Assembly (NCBI GenBank): GCA_938046755.1
Contig: CALIXC010000269.1
Location: forward strand, 1-6,259
From: an uncultured Lautropia sp.
GTDB lineage: Bacteria; Pseudomonadota; Gammaproteobacteria; Burkholderiales; Burkholderiaceae_E
Length of the DNA: 6,259 nt
Direction: 5' to 3'
Shown piece by piece: positions 1 through 5,246 of the stretch (position 1 is its first letter; every line of letters begins with the position of its first letter). The position numbers were made by a program, and so were the translations under genes. The notes under the pieces were generated by a model. That model did no database searches, was not told the origin of the DNA, and worked only from the letters and a program-made list of their open reading frames with translations.

Positions 1-334
1 CCGAGGGCTGGGCAGCGCCGAGCAGTTCCAGGCCGTGCTGGAGCCGCTGGCCGACCGGCTGGGCGCGGCGCTGGGAGCCTCGCGTGCCGCGGTGGACGCC
101 GGCTATGCGCCCAACGACTGGCAGGTGGGGCAGACCGGCAAGATCGTTGCGCCGCAGCTCTACATCGCGGCCGGCATCTCGGGTGCCATCCAGCACCTGG
201 CCGGCATGAAGGACAGCCGCATCATCGTGGCCATCAACAAGGATGAAGAGGCGCCCATCTTCAGCGTGGCCGACTATGGCCTGGTGGCCGATCTCTTCGA
301 GGCCGTGCCTGCGCTGACCGCCAAGCTGGGCTGA
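1..334 (+). CDS. etfA: Electron transfer flavoprotein alpha subunit, C-terminal part (5' end outside window)
   Basis: The reading frame enters the window open (first full codon at base 2) and ends at TGA 332-334, giving about 110 C-terminal residues. EtfA pairs with EtfB to carry electrons from acyl-CoA and other dehydrogenases to ETF:quinone oxidoreductase. This part is the FAD-binding domain. Family motifs visible in order are RGLGS at the left edge, GASRAAVDAG, QVGQTGKIVAPQLYIA, GISGAIQHLAGM, AINKDEEAPIF and ADYGLVADLFEAVP. The QVGQTG, GISGAIQH and AINKD segments are those that wrap FAD in known ETF structures. Identity is near certain. The N-terminal domain and any upstream etfB lie outside the window. 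The C-terminus stops at the usual place for the family, so this end is intact. Confidence 0.97.
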   Translation, partial: RGLGSAEQFQAVLEPLADRLGAALGASRAAVDAGYAPNDWQVGQTGKIVAPQLYIAAGISGAIQHLAGMKDSRIIVAINKDEEAPIFSVADYGLVADLFEAVPALTAKLG

Positions 335-353
335 TCGCCCGATCGCCTCACCG

Positions 354-396
354 GACGGCGGAGCGTGACACTCGTCACGTTCCGCCGTCGTCGTTT
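354..396 (+). terminator. Long hairpin after etfA, probable intrinsic terminator with a weak T-tract
   Basis: Arms 354-369 and 374-389 pair over 16 bp, with one G-T wobble (363/380) and a 4-nt loop ACTC at 370-373. The hairpin begins 20 nt after the etfA stop codon. Only a poor T-tract follows (GTCGTTTCC, 388-396), so termination may be incomplete, or the structure may mainly protect the etfA mRNA 3' end. The stem is seen directly; its function is inferred from position. Confidence 0.7.
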
Positions 397-512
397 CCGA
401 CCATGAAAAGGACTCCGACGTTTTGTCGATTCTTGAGACCTGGTTGCTTGCCGTGGGGCGGGGCGCCGATCAAGAATGCCTGCCGCTGGTGCCCTGCCGG
501 GCGCCTTTCGTC

Positions 513-517
513 AGGAG
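513..517 (+). promoter_or_regulatory. Shine-Dalgarno AGGAG that fixes the start of the secreted protein
   Basis: AGGAG at 513-517 lies 8 nt before ATG 526. An in-frame ATG at 403 has no such site, and starting there would bury the signal peptide behind 41 residues that do not resemble a leader. This site therefore decides the start. Confidence 0.85.
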
Positions 518-525
518 ACGTGGAA

Positions 526-1065
526 ATGGAAACGAAATTTGCGGTGGGCCGTCTGGTGCTGTCCTGTGCCGCCGTGGCTATGAGTGGTCTGCTGGCGGCG
601 GGCGCCGCCCAGGCTGAAAGCGTCACCAAGGTCTATCAGTCGCGCATGCACGATGGTTCGCTGAGCTTCGGCGACAAGCCCGCCCAGGGCGCCATCGAGA
701 CCGAAAGCCGTGACTACCGGCTGCCCGACGCCCCGCCGGCCGCCGTGCTGGAAGCCGAGCGTCGCAACTGGGCCGAGCAGAACCGGGCCTTCGAGCAGCG
801 TTATACCGACCGCCTGGCCATCGAGGCCATGCAGGAACGCCAGCGCAAGCTGGAAACCCTGATGCTGCGCGCTGCCGGCGCTGCCGCGCCCACCGAGACG
901 CTGGTCTACGGGGGGGCGCCCGTGGTCTGGGGTGCACCGCACATCCGTCCCATGCCGCCCATGGCCCAGCCCGGAGGCGCGGTCTATCGCAGCTCGCCCG
1001 GTGCCGTGAACGGCCGTGGCGCACCGTTCCTGTCCAGCGGCTTCCAGGCGCATCCCGCGTACTGA
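526..1065 (+). CDS. Small secreted protein of unknown function, DUF4124-like N-terminus
   Basis: This encodes a 179-residue exported protein. Residues 1-30 form a classical Sec signal peptide: METKFAVGR, then a hydrophobic Leu/Ala core, ending in AQA before ES with likely cleavage after residue 30. Residues 34-56 (TKVYQSRMHDGSLSFGDKPA) resemble the short beta motif of DUF4124 proteins (aromatic, then DG, then S-x-x-D-x-P), a common periplasmic domain of unknown role in Proteobacteria. The match is loose. Residues 74-113 are charged and helical, rich in Glu/Arg/Gln, and possibly coiled-coil. The tail (118-179) is rich in Ala, Pro and Gly and probably disordered. Start 526 is chosen over 403 because of its AGGAG and the signal peptide. 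The gene stands alone between two hairpins, so it is likely monocistronic. Function is unknown. Confidence 0.85.
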   Translation: METKFAVGRLVLSCAAVAMSGLLAAGAAQAESVTKVYQSRMHDGSLSFGDKPAQGAIETESRDYRLPDAPPAAVLEAERRNWAEQNRAFEQRYTDRLAIEAMQERQRKLETLMLRAAGAAAPTETLVYGGAPVVWGAPHIRPMPPMAQPGGAVYRSSPGAVNGRGAPFLSSGFQAHPAY

Positions 1066-1090
1066 TACCCGCTCATTCCTCATGAAAATA

Positions 1091-1121
1091 CCCCGGCAGC
1101 GCAAGGCTGTCGGGGTTTTTT
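1091..1121 (+). terminator. Strong intrinsic terminator, probably bidirectional
   Basis: CCCCGGCAGC (1091-1100) pairs with GCTGTCGGGG (1106-1115), giving 10 bp with one G-T wobble and the loop GCAAG. Six Ts follow at 1116-1121. It lies 26 nt after the stop of the secreted protein gene. Read on the minus strand, the same stem is followed by TATTTTC, so it can also stop transcripts of the convergent paeA-like gene, whose stop codon is about 110 nt away. Between 1122 and 1232 I see no gene. Confidence 0.92.
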
Positions 1122-1232
1122 GTCGGTGCTTCTCTTGTTGGGGCCTCGTCAGGGCATCCATGCCGGGGCCGGGGGCGGTTGGCGGGCGCAGCCACGCAGG
1201 GCCTGGTCGGTGGGGCAGGGGCGCTGCCGGAT

Positions 1233-2567
1233 TCAGGCTTCCACGGCCGGCACGGCCTCTTCCTTCACGGGTTCCTTCAGTCGTGTCACCAGTAGCTGGT
1301 CGATGCGATGGTGGTCGATGTCGACGACCTCGAACTTGTAGCCGCCATAGGTCACGGCGTCAGTGAGCTTGGGCATGCGGCGCAGGCTGTACATCATGAA
1401 GCCAGCCAGCGTCTCGTAGTTGCTGTCCTCGGGCAGTGCCTCGATGTCCAGCACCCGCAGCACGGTCTCCACCGGGGTCAGACCGTCGATCAGCCAGCTG
1501 TTGTCGTCGCGCTTGACGATCTGCCGCTGGTTGTCGTTGACCAGATCGCCCATCACGGTGCTCATCACGTCGTTGAGGGTGATCAGCCCCACCACCAGCG
1601 CGTATTCGTTCAGCACGATGGCGATGTCCTCGCGGCTGGCCCGGAAGTGGTTCAGCAGCTCGGACAGCGTGAGCGAATCCGGGATGGTCAGCACCGGCTT
1701 GATCCACGGCGCACCCTTGAGCGTCAGCGGCTCGTTGTTCAGGATGCGGGCCAGCAGGTCCTTCGATTCCACGTAGCCGACAATGCGGTCGATCTCGTCG
1801 TCGCAGACCAGGAAGCGCGAATGGGCCAGTTGAGCGATCTGCTCGCGGATCTCCTGCTCGGTCTCCTGCAGCGTGAGGTAGGCAATGCTCTCGCGCGTGG
1901 TCATGGCTGACGACACCAGCCGCGATTCCAGCTCGAACACGTTCTCGATCAGGTGGTACTCGGTGTCGGGCAACACGCCGGCCTCGGCACCGGCATCCAC
2001 CACGGCCGAGATGTCGTCGAAGGTGAGTTCGTCGGTGCGCTGCGCCGGCAGCCCGAACAGCGAGATCAGCTTGTCCGAGAGCTTGTTGAAGATCCAGACG
2101 ATGGGCTTGAACAGCACGATGCAGCCGTGCAGCGGGCGCACCAGCCGCCGGGCTAGCCGCTCGGGGGCCAGCATGGCCAGCCGCTTGGGCAGCAGGTCCG
2201 CAAACAGGATGAACATGGCCGTCACCATCAGGAAAGAGAGTGTGGTGGTGAGCGGCTCCAGCCAGGGGCCCTTGTAGAAGGGGCCTATCCAGTCGCGGAA
2301 CGTGGGGCCGAGCGCCGATTCGCCCACGGCGCCGGCCAGGATGGCTACGGCATTGATGCCGATCTGCACTGCGGTGACGAACTGACCGGGGCGCGACTGC
2401 AGGGCGAGGATCTCCCTGGCGTGCTCGTCGCCCTCGTCGGCCATCACCTGCAGCTTGATGCGACGCGAGGCGGCCAGCGAGATCTCGGCAGCGGAGAAGA
2501 AGGCGCTGCACAGGATGAGCAGCAGCAGGACGAGAAGCTGTTGGGTGGGACTGAGGCTGAGATGCAA
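1233..2567 (-). CDS. paeA: CNNM/CorC-family membrane protein, PaeA (YtfL)-like
   Basis: This encodes a 444-residue inner-membrane protein with the DUF21-CBS-CBS-CorC_HlyC architecture. Residues 8-28 are TM1, followed by the DUF21 signature FFSAAEISLAASRR. Further membrane segments are near 63-83 and 105-125 and about 143-162. MFILFADLLPKR (118-129) is the conserved DUF21 proline-lysine motif. Two CBS motifs occupy about 215-340 and contain SRFLVCDDEIDRIVGYVESKD and NEYALVVGLITLNDVM. The C-terminal CorC_HlyC domain (about 352-432) ends YKFEVVDIDHHRIDQLLVTR. Remembered E. coli YtfL matches closely along the whole length, including HLIENVFELESR and GDLV. In enteric bacteria YtfL was renamed PaeA and linked to cadaverine/putrescine export; relatives are linked to Mg2+/Co2+ transport, so the substrate here is inferred. 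The gene is convergent to the secreted protein gene and divergent from rpsP. It starts at TTG. Confidence 0.93.
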   Translation of the reverse strand: MHLSLSPTQQLLVLLLLILCSAFFSAAEISLAASRRIKLQVMADEGDEHAREILALQSRPGQFVTAVQIGINAVAILAGAVGESALGPTFRDWIGPFYKGPWLEPLTTTLSFLMVTAMFILFADLLPKRLAMLAPERLARRLVRPLHGCIVLFKPIVWIFNKLSDKLISLFGLPAQRTDELTFDDISAVVDAGAEAGVLPDTEYHLIENVFELESRLVSSAMTTRESIAYLTLQETEQEIREQIAQLAHSRFLVCDDEIDRIVGYVESKDLLARILNNEPLTLKGAPWIKPVLTIPDSLTLSELLNHFRASREDIAIVLNEYALVVGLITLNDVMSTVMGDLVNDNQRQIVKRDDNSWLIDGLTPVETVLRVLDIEALPEDSNYETLAGFMMYSLRRMPKLTDAVTYGGYKFEVVDIDHHRIDQLLVTRLKEPVKEEAVPAVEA

Positions 2568-2573
2568 AGCAGG

Positions 2574-2577
2574 CTCC
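2574..2577 (-). promoter_or_regulatory. Shine-Dalgarno GGAG supporting the TTG start of the paeA-like gene
   Basis: On the minus strand GGAG is followed by 6 nt and then TTG (2567-2565). Reading upstream in the same frame, I find no ATG, GTG or other TTG before a TGA stop near 2661, so TTG is the only standard start. The protein begins MHLSLSPTQQ, directly before the first membrane segment, as expected for YtfL relatives. Confidence 0.8.
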
Positions 2578-2683
2578 GAAGCCGCACAGGGGACGGTCTG
2601 GACAGGCTCCGTGATGGCGCGTCTCGTGTTTTTCGGACTTTCCCGAGTGCTTTGAACTCAAAGATTACCCACTTTGTGCGTTT

Positions 2684-2701
2684 TCAGCCACTTTTGGCTG
2701 A
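2684..2701. repeat. Perfect 18-bp inverted repeat, candidate operator
   Basis: TCAGCCACTTTTGGCTGA has two perfect 7-bp arms (2684-2690 and 2695-2701) around CTTT. No T-run follows on the plus strand. On the minus strand only four As follow, so it does not look like a terminator. It lies about 117 bp upstream of the paeA-like start and about 290 bp upstream of rpsP, in the A+T-rich part of the divergent region. An operator or a leader hairpin for the minus-strand gene are both possible. The regulator is unknown. Confidence 0.4.
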
Positions 2702-2827
2702 TCAACGTTGGGTGTTTGTCGTTCCTGGCGCAGCGCTGTCATGGTCTGGATATATTCCGGGACAGCAGCTTCCTTCTCTAGGGCGGCTGGTTTCCTTGGG
2801 TATGTACCGGGGATGGATGTCCATTGC

Positions 2828-2856
2828 ATGACAACGGCACGCTTGCGCTATATAAT
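2828..2856 (+). promoter_or_regulatory. Sigma-70 promoter of the rpsP operon
   Basis: The -35 box ATGACA (2828-2833, five of six consensus bases) and the -10 box TATAAT (2851-2856, perfect) are separated by 17 nt, the ideal spacing. Transcription should begin near 2862-2864, giving a leader of about 128 nt before the rpsP ATG. This is the best promoter in the window and sits where a strong ribosomal-protein promoter is expected. Confidence 0.88.
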
Positions 2857-2862
2857 CAAGAG

Positions 2863-2990
2863 TTTCCTCAACATCGGGTTTCTTTCAGGCACGCCACAGC
2901 GTGGCCTTGGGGCCCGGCAGGCAGTTTCTGGCCAGGCCCGGGGTTCGGGTGCCAGTTCTGCGGCATCGGCTGGTATTCGGAGATATCTCA
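2863..2990 (+). promoter_or_regulatory. Long 5' leader of rpsP with possible hairpins
   Basis: From the predicted start site to the ATG, the leader is about 128 nt and becomes very G+C-rich from about 2890. One hairpin is plain: CACGC (2890-2894), loop CACA, GCGTG (2899-2903), extendable by GG/CC across a one-base bulge. Further G/C-block pairings in 2905-2955 are possible but not unique by eye. The Shine-Dalgarno GGAG (2979-2982) lies 8 nt before ATG 2991. A control role such as autoregulation by bS16 is speculation. I do not recognise a known leader family. Confidence 0.4.
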
Positions 2991-3257
2991 ATGGTCGTCG
3001 TTCGTCTCTCGCGTGGTGGTTCCAAGAAACGCCCCTTCTACAACATCGTCGTCACCGACAAGCGCAACCGTCGTGATGGCAGCTTCATTGAGCGCCTGGG
3101 TTTCTACAACCCGGTGGCCTCCGAGAAGGACCAGCAGGCCCTGCGCCTGGATCTGGCCCGCGTGCAGCACTGGGTCGGCCAAGGTGCACAGCTCTCGCCC
3201 AGCGTGGCCCGCCTGGCCAAGAAGGTCGGTGAGCAGCAACCTGCCGCCGCTGCCTAA
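2991..3257 (+). CDS. rpsP: 30S ribosomal protein bS16
   Basis: This encodes 88 residues; E. coli bS16 has 82. bS16 binds 16S rRNA early and is needed for correct 30S assembly. The N-terminal strand MVVVRLSRGGSKKRPFYNIV is the family signature, followed by VTDKRNRRDGSFIERLGFYNP and the helical region LRLDLARVQHWVGQGAQLSPSVARLAKK. The last residues (PAAAA) are a short non-conserved tail. The start at 2991 is fixed by alignment of MVVVRLSRGG and by GGAG 8 nt upstream. The frame stays open upstream to an ATG at 2901, but that would add 30 residues unlike any bS16 and would start inside the leader. It is the first gene of the rpsP-rimM-trmD-rplS operon, with rimM 20 nt downstream. Confidence 0.98.
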   Translation: MVVVRLSRGGSKKRPFYNIVVTDKRNRRDGSFIERLGFYNPVASEKDQQALRLDLARVQHWVGQGAQLSPSVARLAKKVGEQQPAAAA

Positions 3258-3277
3258 TCCCTTCCAGAGCAGTTTCT

Positions 3278-3865
3278 GTGGCTGATCCCCACTGGATCGG
3301 CGTCGGCCGCATTCGGGGCAGCCATGGTGTCCAGGGCGCGCTGAAGATCGAGCCTTACGCCGCCGCGTCCGAATCGGTGCTGCGCTATGCCCGGCGCTGG
3401 CGCTTGGTCGAGGCGGTCGAGCCGTCTTCGGACGGTGCGCATGGGGGGGCGGTATCCGCGCCCAGGCGCGCGACCCGTCCACTGGCGTTGCCGCAGGTCG
3501 TGCGGCGGGGCCGCTGTCGGGTGCAGGGCGATGCGCTGGTGGCCGAGCTGGTGCTGCTGGACGGCCAGCCGCCGCTCACCCGAGAACAGGCGTTGGCCCT
3601 CAAGGGCGTGGAGATCCAGGTCGATCGCGCCGACTTTCCCCCCACCCAGGATGACGAGTTCTACCATGCGGACCTGATCGGTTGCGAAGTCATCGGCCAG
3701 CAGGGGGCTCGCCTGGGCACGGTCGTGGCCGTCGATGACCACGGCGCGCAGCAGGTGCTGCGTCTGGACGACGGCATGCTCATCCCCTTCGTCGAGGCCA
3801 TCGTGCAATCGGTGGACATTGCAGCCCGGCGCATCCAGGCGGACTGGGCGGCTGACTGGCTCTGA
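3278..3865 (+). CDS. rimM: Ribosome maturation factor RimM
   Basis: This encodes 195 residues from a GTG start. RimM binds uS19 and helps mature the 30S head and process 16S rRNA. The N-terminal RimM domain opens HWIGVGRIRGSHGVQGALKIEP, matching the family pattern (G-x-I, then H/Y-G-x-x-G). The C-terminal PRC-barrel runs from DDEFYHADLIGCEVI (126-138) through LGTVVAVDDHGAQQVLRL, MLIPFVEAIVQSVD and RIQADWAADWL. Compared with remembered E. coli RimM (182 residues), there is an extra basic, low-complexity loop at about 48-76 between strands of the N-terminal domain. The C-terminal barrel is slightly shorter between LRLDD and MLIPF. Only a weak Shine-Dalgarno (GAG at 3267-3269) precedes the GTG, but no better start exists that keeps the conserved N-terminus. 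Translational coupling to rpsP, 20 nt upstream, is plausible. Confidence 0.96.
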   Translation: MADPHWIGVGRIRGSHGVQGALKIEPYAAASESVLRYARRWRLVEAVEPSSDGAHGGAVSAPRRATRPLALPQVVRRGRCRVQGDALVAELVLLDGQPPLTREQALALKGVEIQVDRADFPPTQDDEFYHADLIGCEVIGQQGARLGTVVAVDDHGAQQVLRLDDGMLIPFVEAIVQSVDIAARRIQADWAADWL

Positions 3866-3949
3866 TCCCACGACCTGTACGTTCTGCGGCACGCCGCCGT
3901 GCGTGGCGAAAGGGAAGGCCATCTCATCCCCTGACGCCTTTTTGTTGCC

Positions 3950-4696
3950 ATGGACTTCGAGATCATCACCATCTTTCCCGACCTGGTCGAGGCAGTGGCA
4001 CCTTACGGCGTGGTCGGGCGCGCGCGCAATGAGGCGTATTTTCTGCGCTGCTGGAATCCGCGCGATTACACCTTCGACAATTACCGGCGCATCGATGACC
4101 GTCCCTATGGCGGCGGACCCGGCATGGTAATGCTGGCCGAGCCGCTGTTGCGCTGCCTGACGGCGTTGCGCGAGACCCGTGTCGCTGAAGGGCGTCCCGA
4201 GCTGCCTGTCATCTATCTGTCCCCGCAGGGGCAGCATTTCACGCAGGCGCGCGCCCAGACAATGGCGGCTTCCGACGGCGCCATTTTCCTGTCTGGCCGC
4301 TACGAGGCCATCGACCAGCGTTTCCTCGACGCGGTGGTGGACGAGGAAATCTCGATGGGTGACTTCGTGGTCTCGGGGGGCGAGTTGCCGGCCATGCTTG
4401 TCATGGATGCCGTGGTGCGACTGCTGCCCGGCGTGCTCAACCACGGCGAATCGGCCGAACAGGACTCGTTTGCCGAGGGAGCGCCGGCTCAGCGTCTGCT
4501 GGACTGCCCGCATTACACCCGCCCCGAGCAGCTGCCGGGGCTGCCGCGCGACGTGCCGGCTGGGGTACCGCCCGTGCTGTTGTCGGGCAACCACCGCGAG
4601 ATCGAACGCTGGCGTCATGCCGCCGCGCTGGAGGCCACGCAGCGCAAGCGCCCGGAGCTGCTTTCGGCAAAATCCGTGCTATCATCAAAAGCTTAG
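3950..4696 (+). CDS. trmD: tRNA (guanine-37-N1)-methyltransferase TrmD
   Basis: This encodes 248 residues of the SPOUT-fold enzyme that methylates G37 of tRNAs with G36-G37, using S-adenosylmethionine, and so prevents +1 frameshifting. The trefoil-knot SAM site is clear: YLSPQGQ (89-95), SGRYEAIDQR (115-124) and EISMGDFVVSGGELPAM (133-149). DDRPYGGGPGMVM (49-61) and LLDCPHYTRPE are also present. The residues matching E. coli catalytic Arg154 and Asp169 are Arg157 (VVRLLP) and Asp172 (EQDSF), so the enzyme should be active. Oddities against remembered E. coli TrmD are a five-residue insertion APAQR (178-182) in the linker, a longer loop before VPPVLLSGNH, Ala instead of Gly in GRYEG, and a tail of only 10 residues after RPELL. 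Start 3950 matches the family N-terminus but has no Shine-Dalgarno; AGGGAAGG lies about 31 nt upstream, too far. Confidence 0.97.
   Translation: MDFEIITIFPDLVEAVAPYGVVGRARNEAYFLRCWNPRDYTFDNYRRIDDRPYGGGPGMVMLAEPLLRCLTALRETRVAEGRPELPVIYLSPQGQHFTQARAQTMAASDGAIFLSGRYEAIDQRFLDAVVDEEISMGDFVVSGGELPAMLVMDAVVRLLPGVLNHGESAEQDSFAEGAPAQRLLDCPHYTRPEQLPGLPRDVPAGVPPVLLSGNHREIERWRHAAALEATQRKRPELLSAKSVLSSKA
4677..4685 (+). promoter_or_regulatory. Possible internal promoter for rplS, extended -10
   Basis: TGCTATCAT at 4677-4685 is an extended -10 (TGn followed by a -10 with five of six consensus bases). It sits inside the last codons of trmD, about 112 nt before the rplS start. No good -35 box is visible at 16-18 nt spacing, which extended -10 promoters can tolerate. 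It could give extra rplS transcripts. This is inference from a single short motif. Confidence 0.35.
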
Positions 4697-4796
4697 CTTG
4701 CATCCTCTGGCGGGACCATCCGCCGCTGGCCAGGTTCGGTGCCATCGGTTCCAATCCCAACAACAGCCCCGCACACGATGCCTGGAGCCCTCTAGC

Positions 4797-5195
4797 ATGA
4801 ACCTCATCGCCCAGCTCGAACAGGAAGAGATTTCCCGCCTCGGCAAGCAGATTCCCGCCTTTGCGCCCGGTGACACCGTGGCCGTGGCCGTCAATGTGGT
4901 TGAAGGCAGCCGCAAGCGTGTGCAGGTCTACGAAGGCGTGGTCATCGCCAAGCGCAACCGTGGTCTGAACAGCGCCTTCATCGTCCGCAAGATCTCCTCG
5001 GGCGAGGGCGTCGAGCGTACCTTCCAGCTGTACTCGCCGCTGATCGCTGGCATTGAGGTCAAGCGCCGTGGCGACGTGCGCCGCGCCAAGCTGTACTACC
5101 TGCGCAACCTGTCCGGCAAGAAGGCCCGCATCAAGGAGAAGCTGCCGGCCCGCACGCAGGCCGCCAAGACCGCTGCGGAAGGCGCCGAGGGCTGA
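4797..5195 (+). CDS. rplS: 50S ribosomal protein bL19
   Basis: This encodes 132 residues; E. coli bL19 has 115. bL19 sits at the 30S-50S interface and contributes to a bridge between subunits. Signatures in order are MNLIAQLEQEEI, PAFAPGDTVAVAV, EGSRKRVQVYEGVVIAKRNRGLNSAFIVRKISSGEGVERTF (split here across 36-76), LYSPLIAGIEVKRRGDVRRAKLYYLRNLSGKKARIKEKL. The last 14 or so residues (RTQAAKTAAEGAEG) are an Ala-rich extension common in G+C-rich relatives. ATG 4797 is preceded by GGAG (4784-4787) with a 9-nt spacer. An open frame extends upstream inside trmD, but it is out of frame with TrmD and carries no homology. It is the fourth gene of the operon, 100 nt after trmD. Confidence 0.98.
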   Translation: MNLIAQLEQEEISRLGKQIPAFAPGDTVAVAVNVVEGSRKRVQVYEGVVIAKRNRGLNSAFIVRKISSGEGVERTFQLYSPLIAGIEVKRRGDVRRAKLYYLRNLSGKKARIKEKLPARTQAAKTAAEGAEG

Positions 5196-5235
5196 TCGGT
5201 TCCGACCATGCCCGGTCGTTGGTCACCTGTCCCAC

Positions 5236-5239
5236 GAGG
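5236..5239 (+). promoter_or_regulatory. Shine-Dalgarno GAGG that favours the later Nudix start
   Basis: GAGG (within GAGGGG, 5236-5241) lies 7 nt before ATG 5247. The earlier in-frame ATG at 5208, only 12 nt after the rplS stop, has no purine-rich site in front of it. I therefore choose 5247, though initiation at 5208 by coupling to rplS cannot be excluded. Confidence 0.6.
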
Positions 5240-5246
5240 GGTGGCC

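Larger units (their letters stand above)
2568..2990. other. Divergent intergenic region between the paeA-like gene and rpsP
   Basis: This 423-nt stretch has no supportable gene. Open frames here have no family features and poor starts, and they mostly run into rpsP or out of the paeA-like gene in other frames. It is clearly richer in A and T between about 2620 and 2860 than the flanking genes, as expected for promoter DNA. It holds the dyad at 2684-2701, the rpsP promoter at 2828-2856 and the rpsP leader. I could not assign a convincing minus-strand promoter for the paeA-like gene. The TTGATC box near the dyad lacks a good -10 partner. Confidence 0.7.

Noticed and set aside
403..525. In-frame upstream extension of the secreted protein to ATG 403
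   Set aside because: No Shine-Dalgarno at 403, and the extra 41 residues would mask a clear signal peptide that starts at 526 behind AGGAG.
910..916. Run of seven Gs in the secreted protein gene (a similar run lies at 3443-3449 in rimM), possible phase variation
   Set aside because: Runs of this length arise by chance in DNA this G+C-rich, and rimM is not a plausible phase-variable gene.
1360..2661. Long open frame of 433 codons on the minus strand overlapping the paeA-like gene
   Set aside because: It is the +1-shifted shadow of the paeA-like gene, full of Arg/Ala/His/Pro and without family features.
3915..3944. AAGGC...GCCTTTTT upstream of trmD as an internal terminator
   Set aside because: Only 5 bp of stem around a 16-nt loop, just before an essential operon gene; too weak.
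3254..4618. Open frame of 454 codons on the minus strand opposite rimM and trmD
   Set aside because: High-G+C DNA readily leaves the opposite strand open. The plus-strand genes are certain, and this protein shows no recognisable motifs.
4778..4795. Five-codon mini-ORF (ATG 4778 to TAG 4793-4795) ending one base before the rplS ATG, as a leader peptide
   Set aside because: It has no Shine-Dalgarno of its own and is too short to separate from chance. The GGAG inside it serves rplS.
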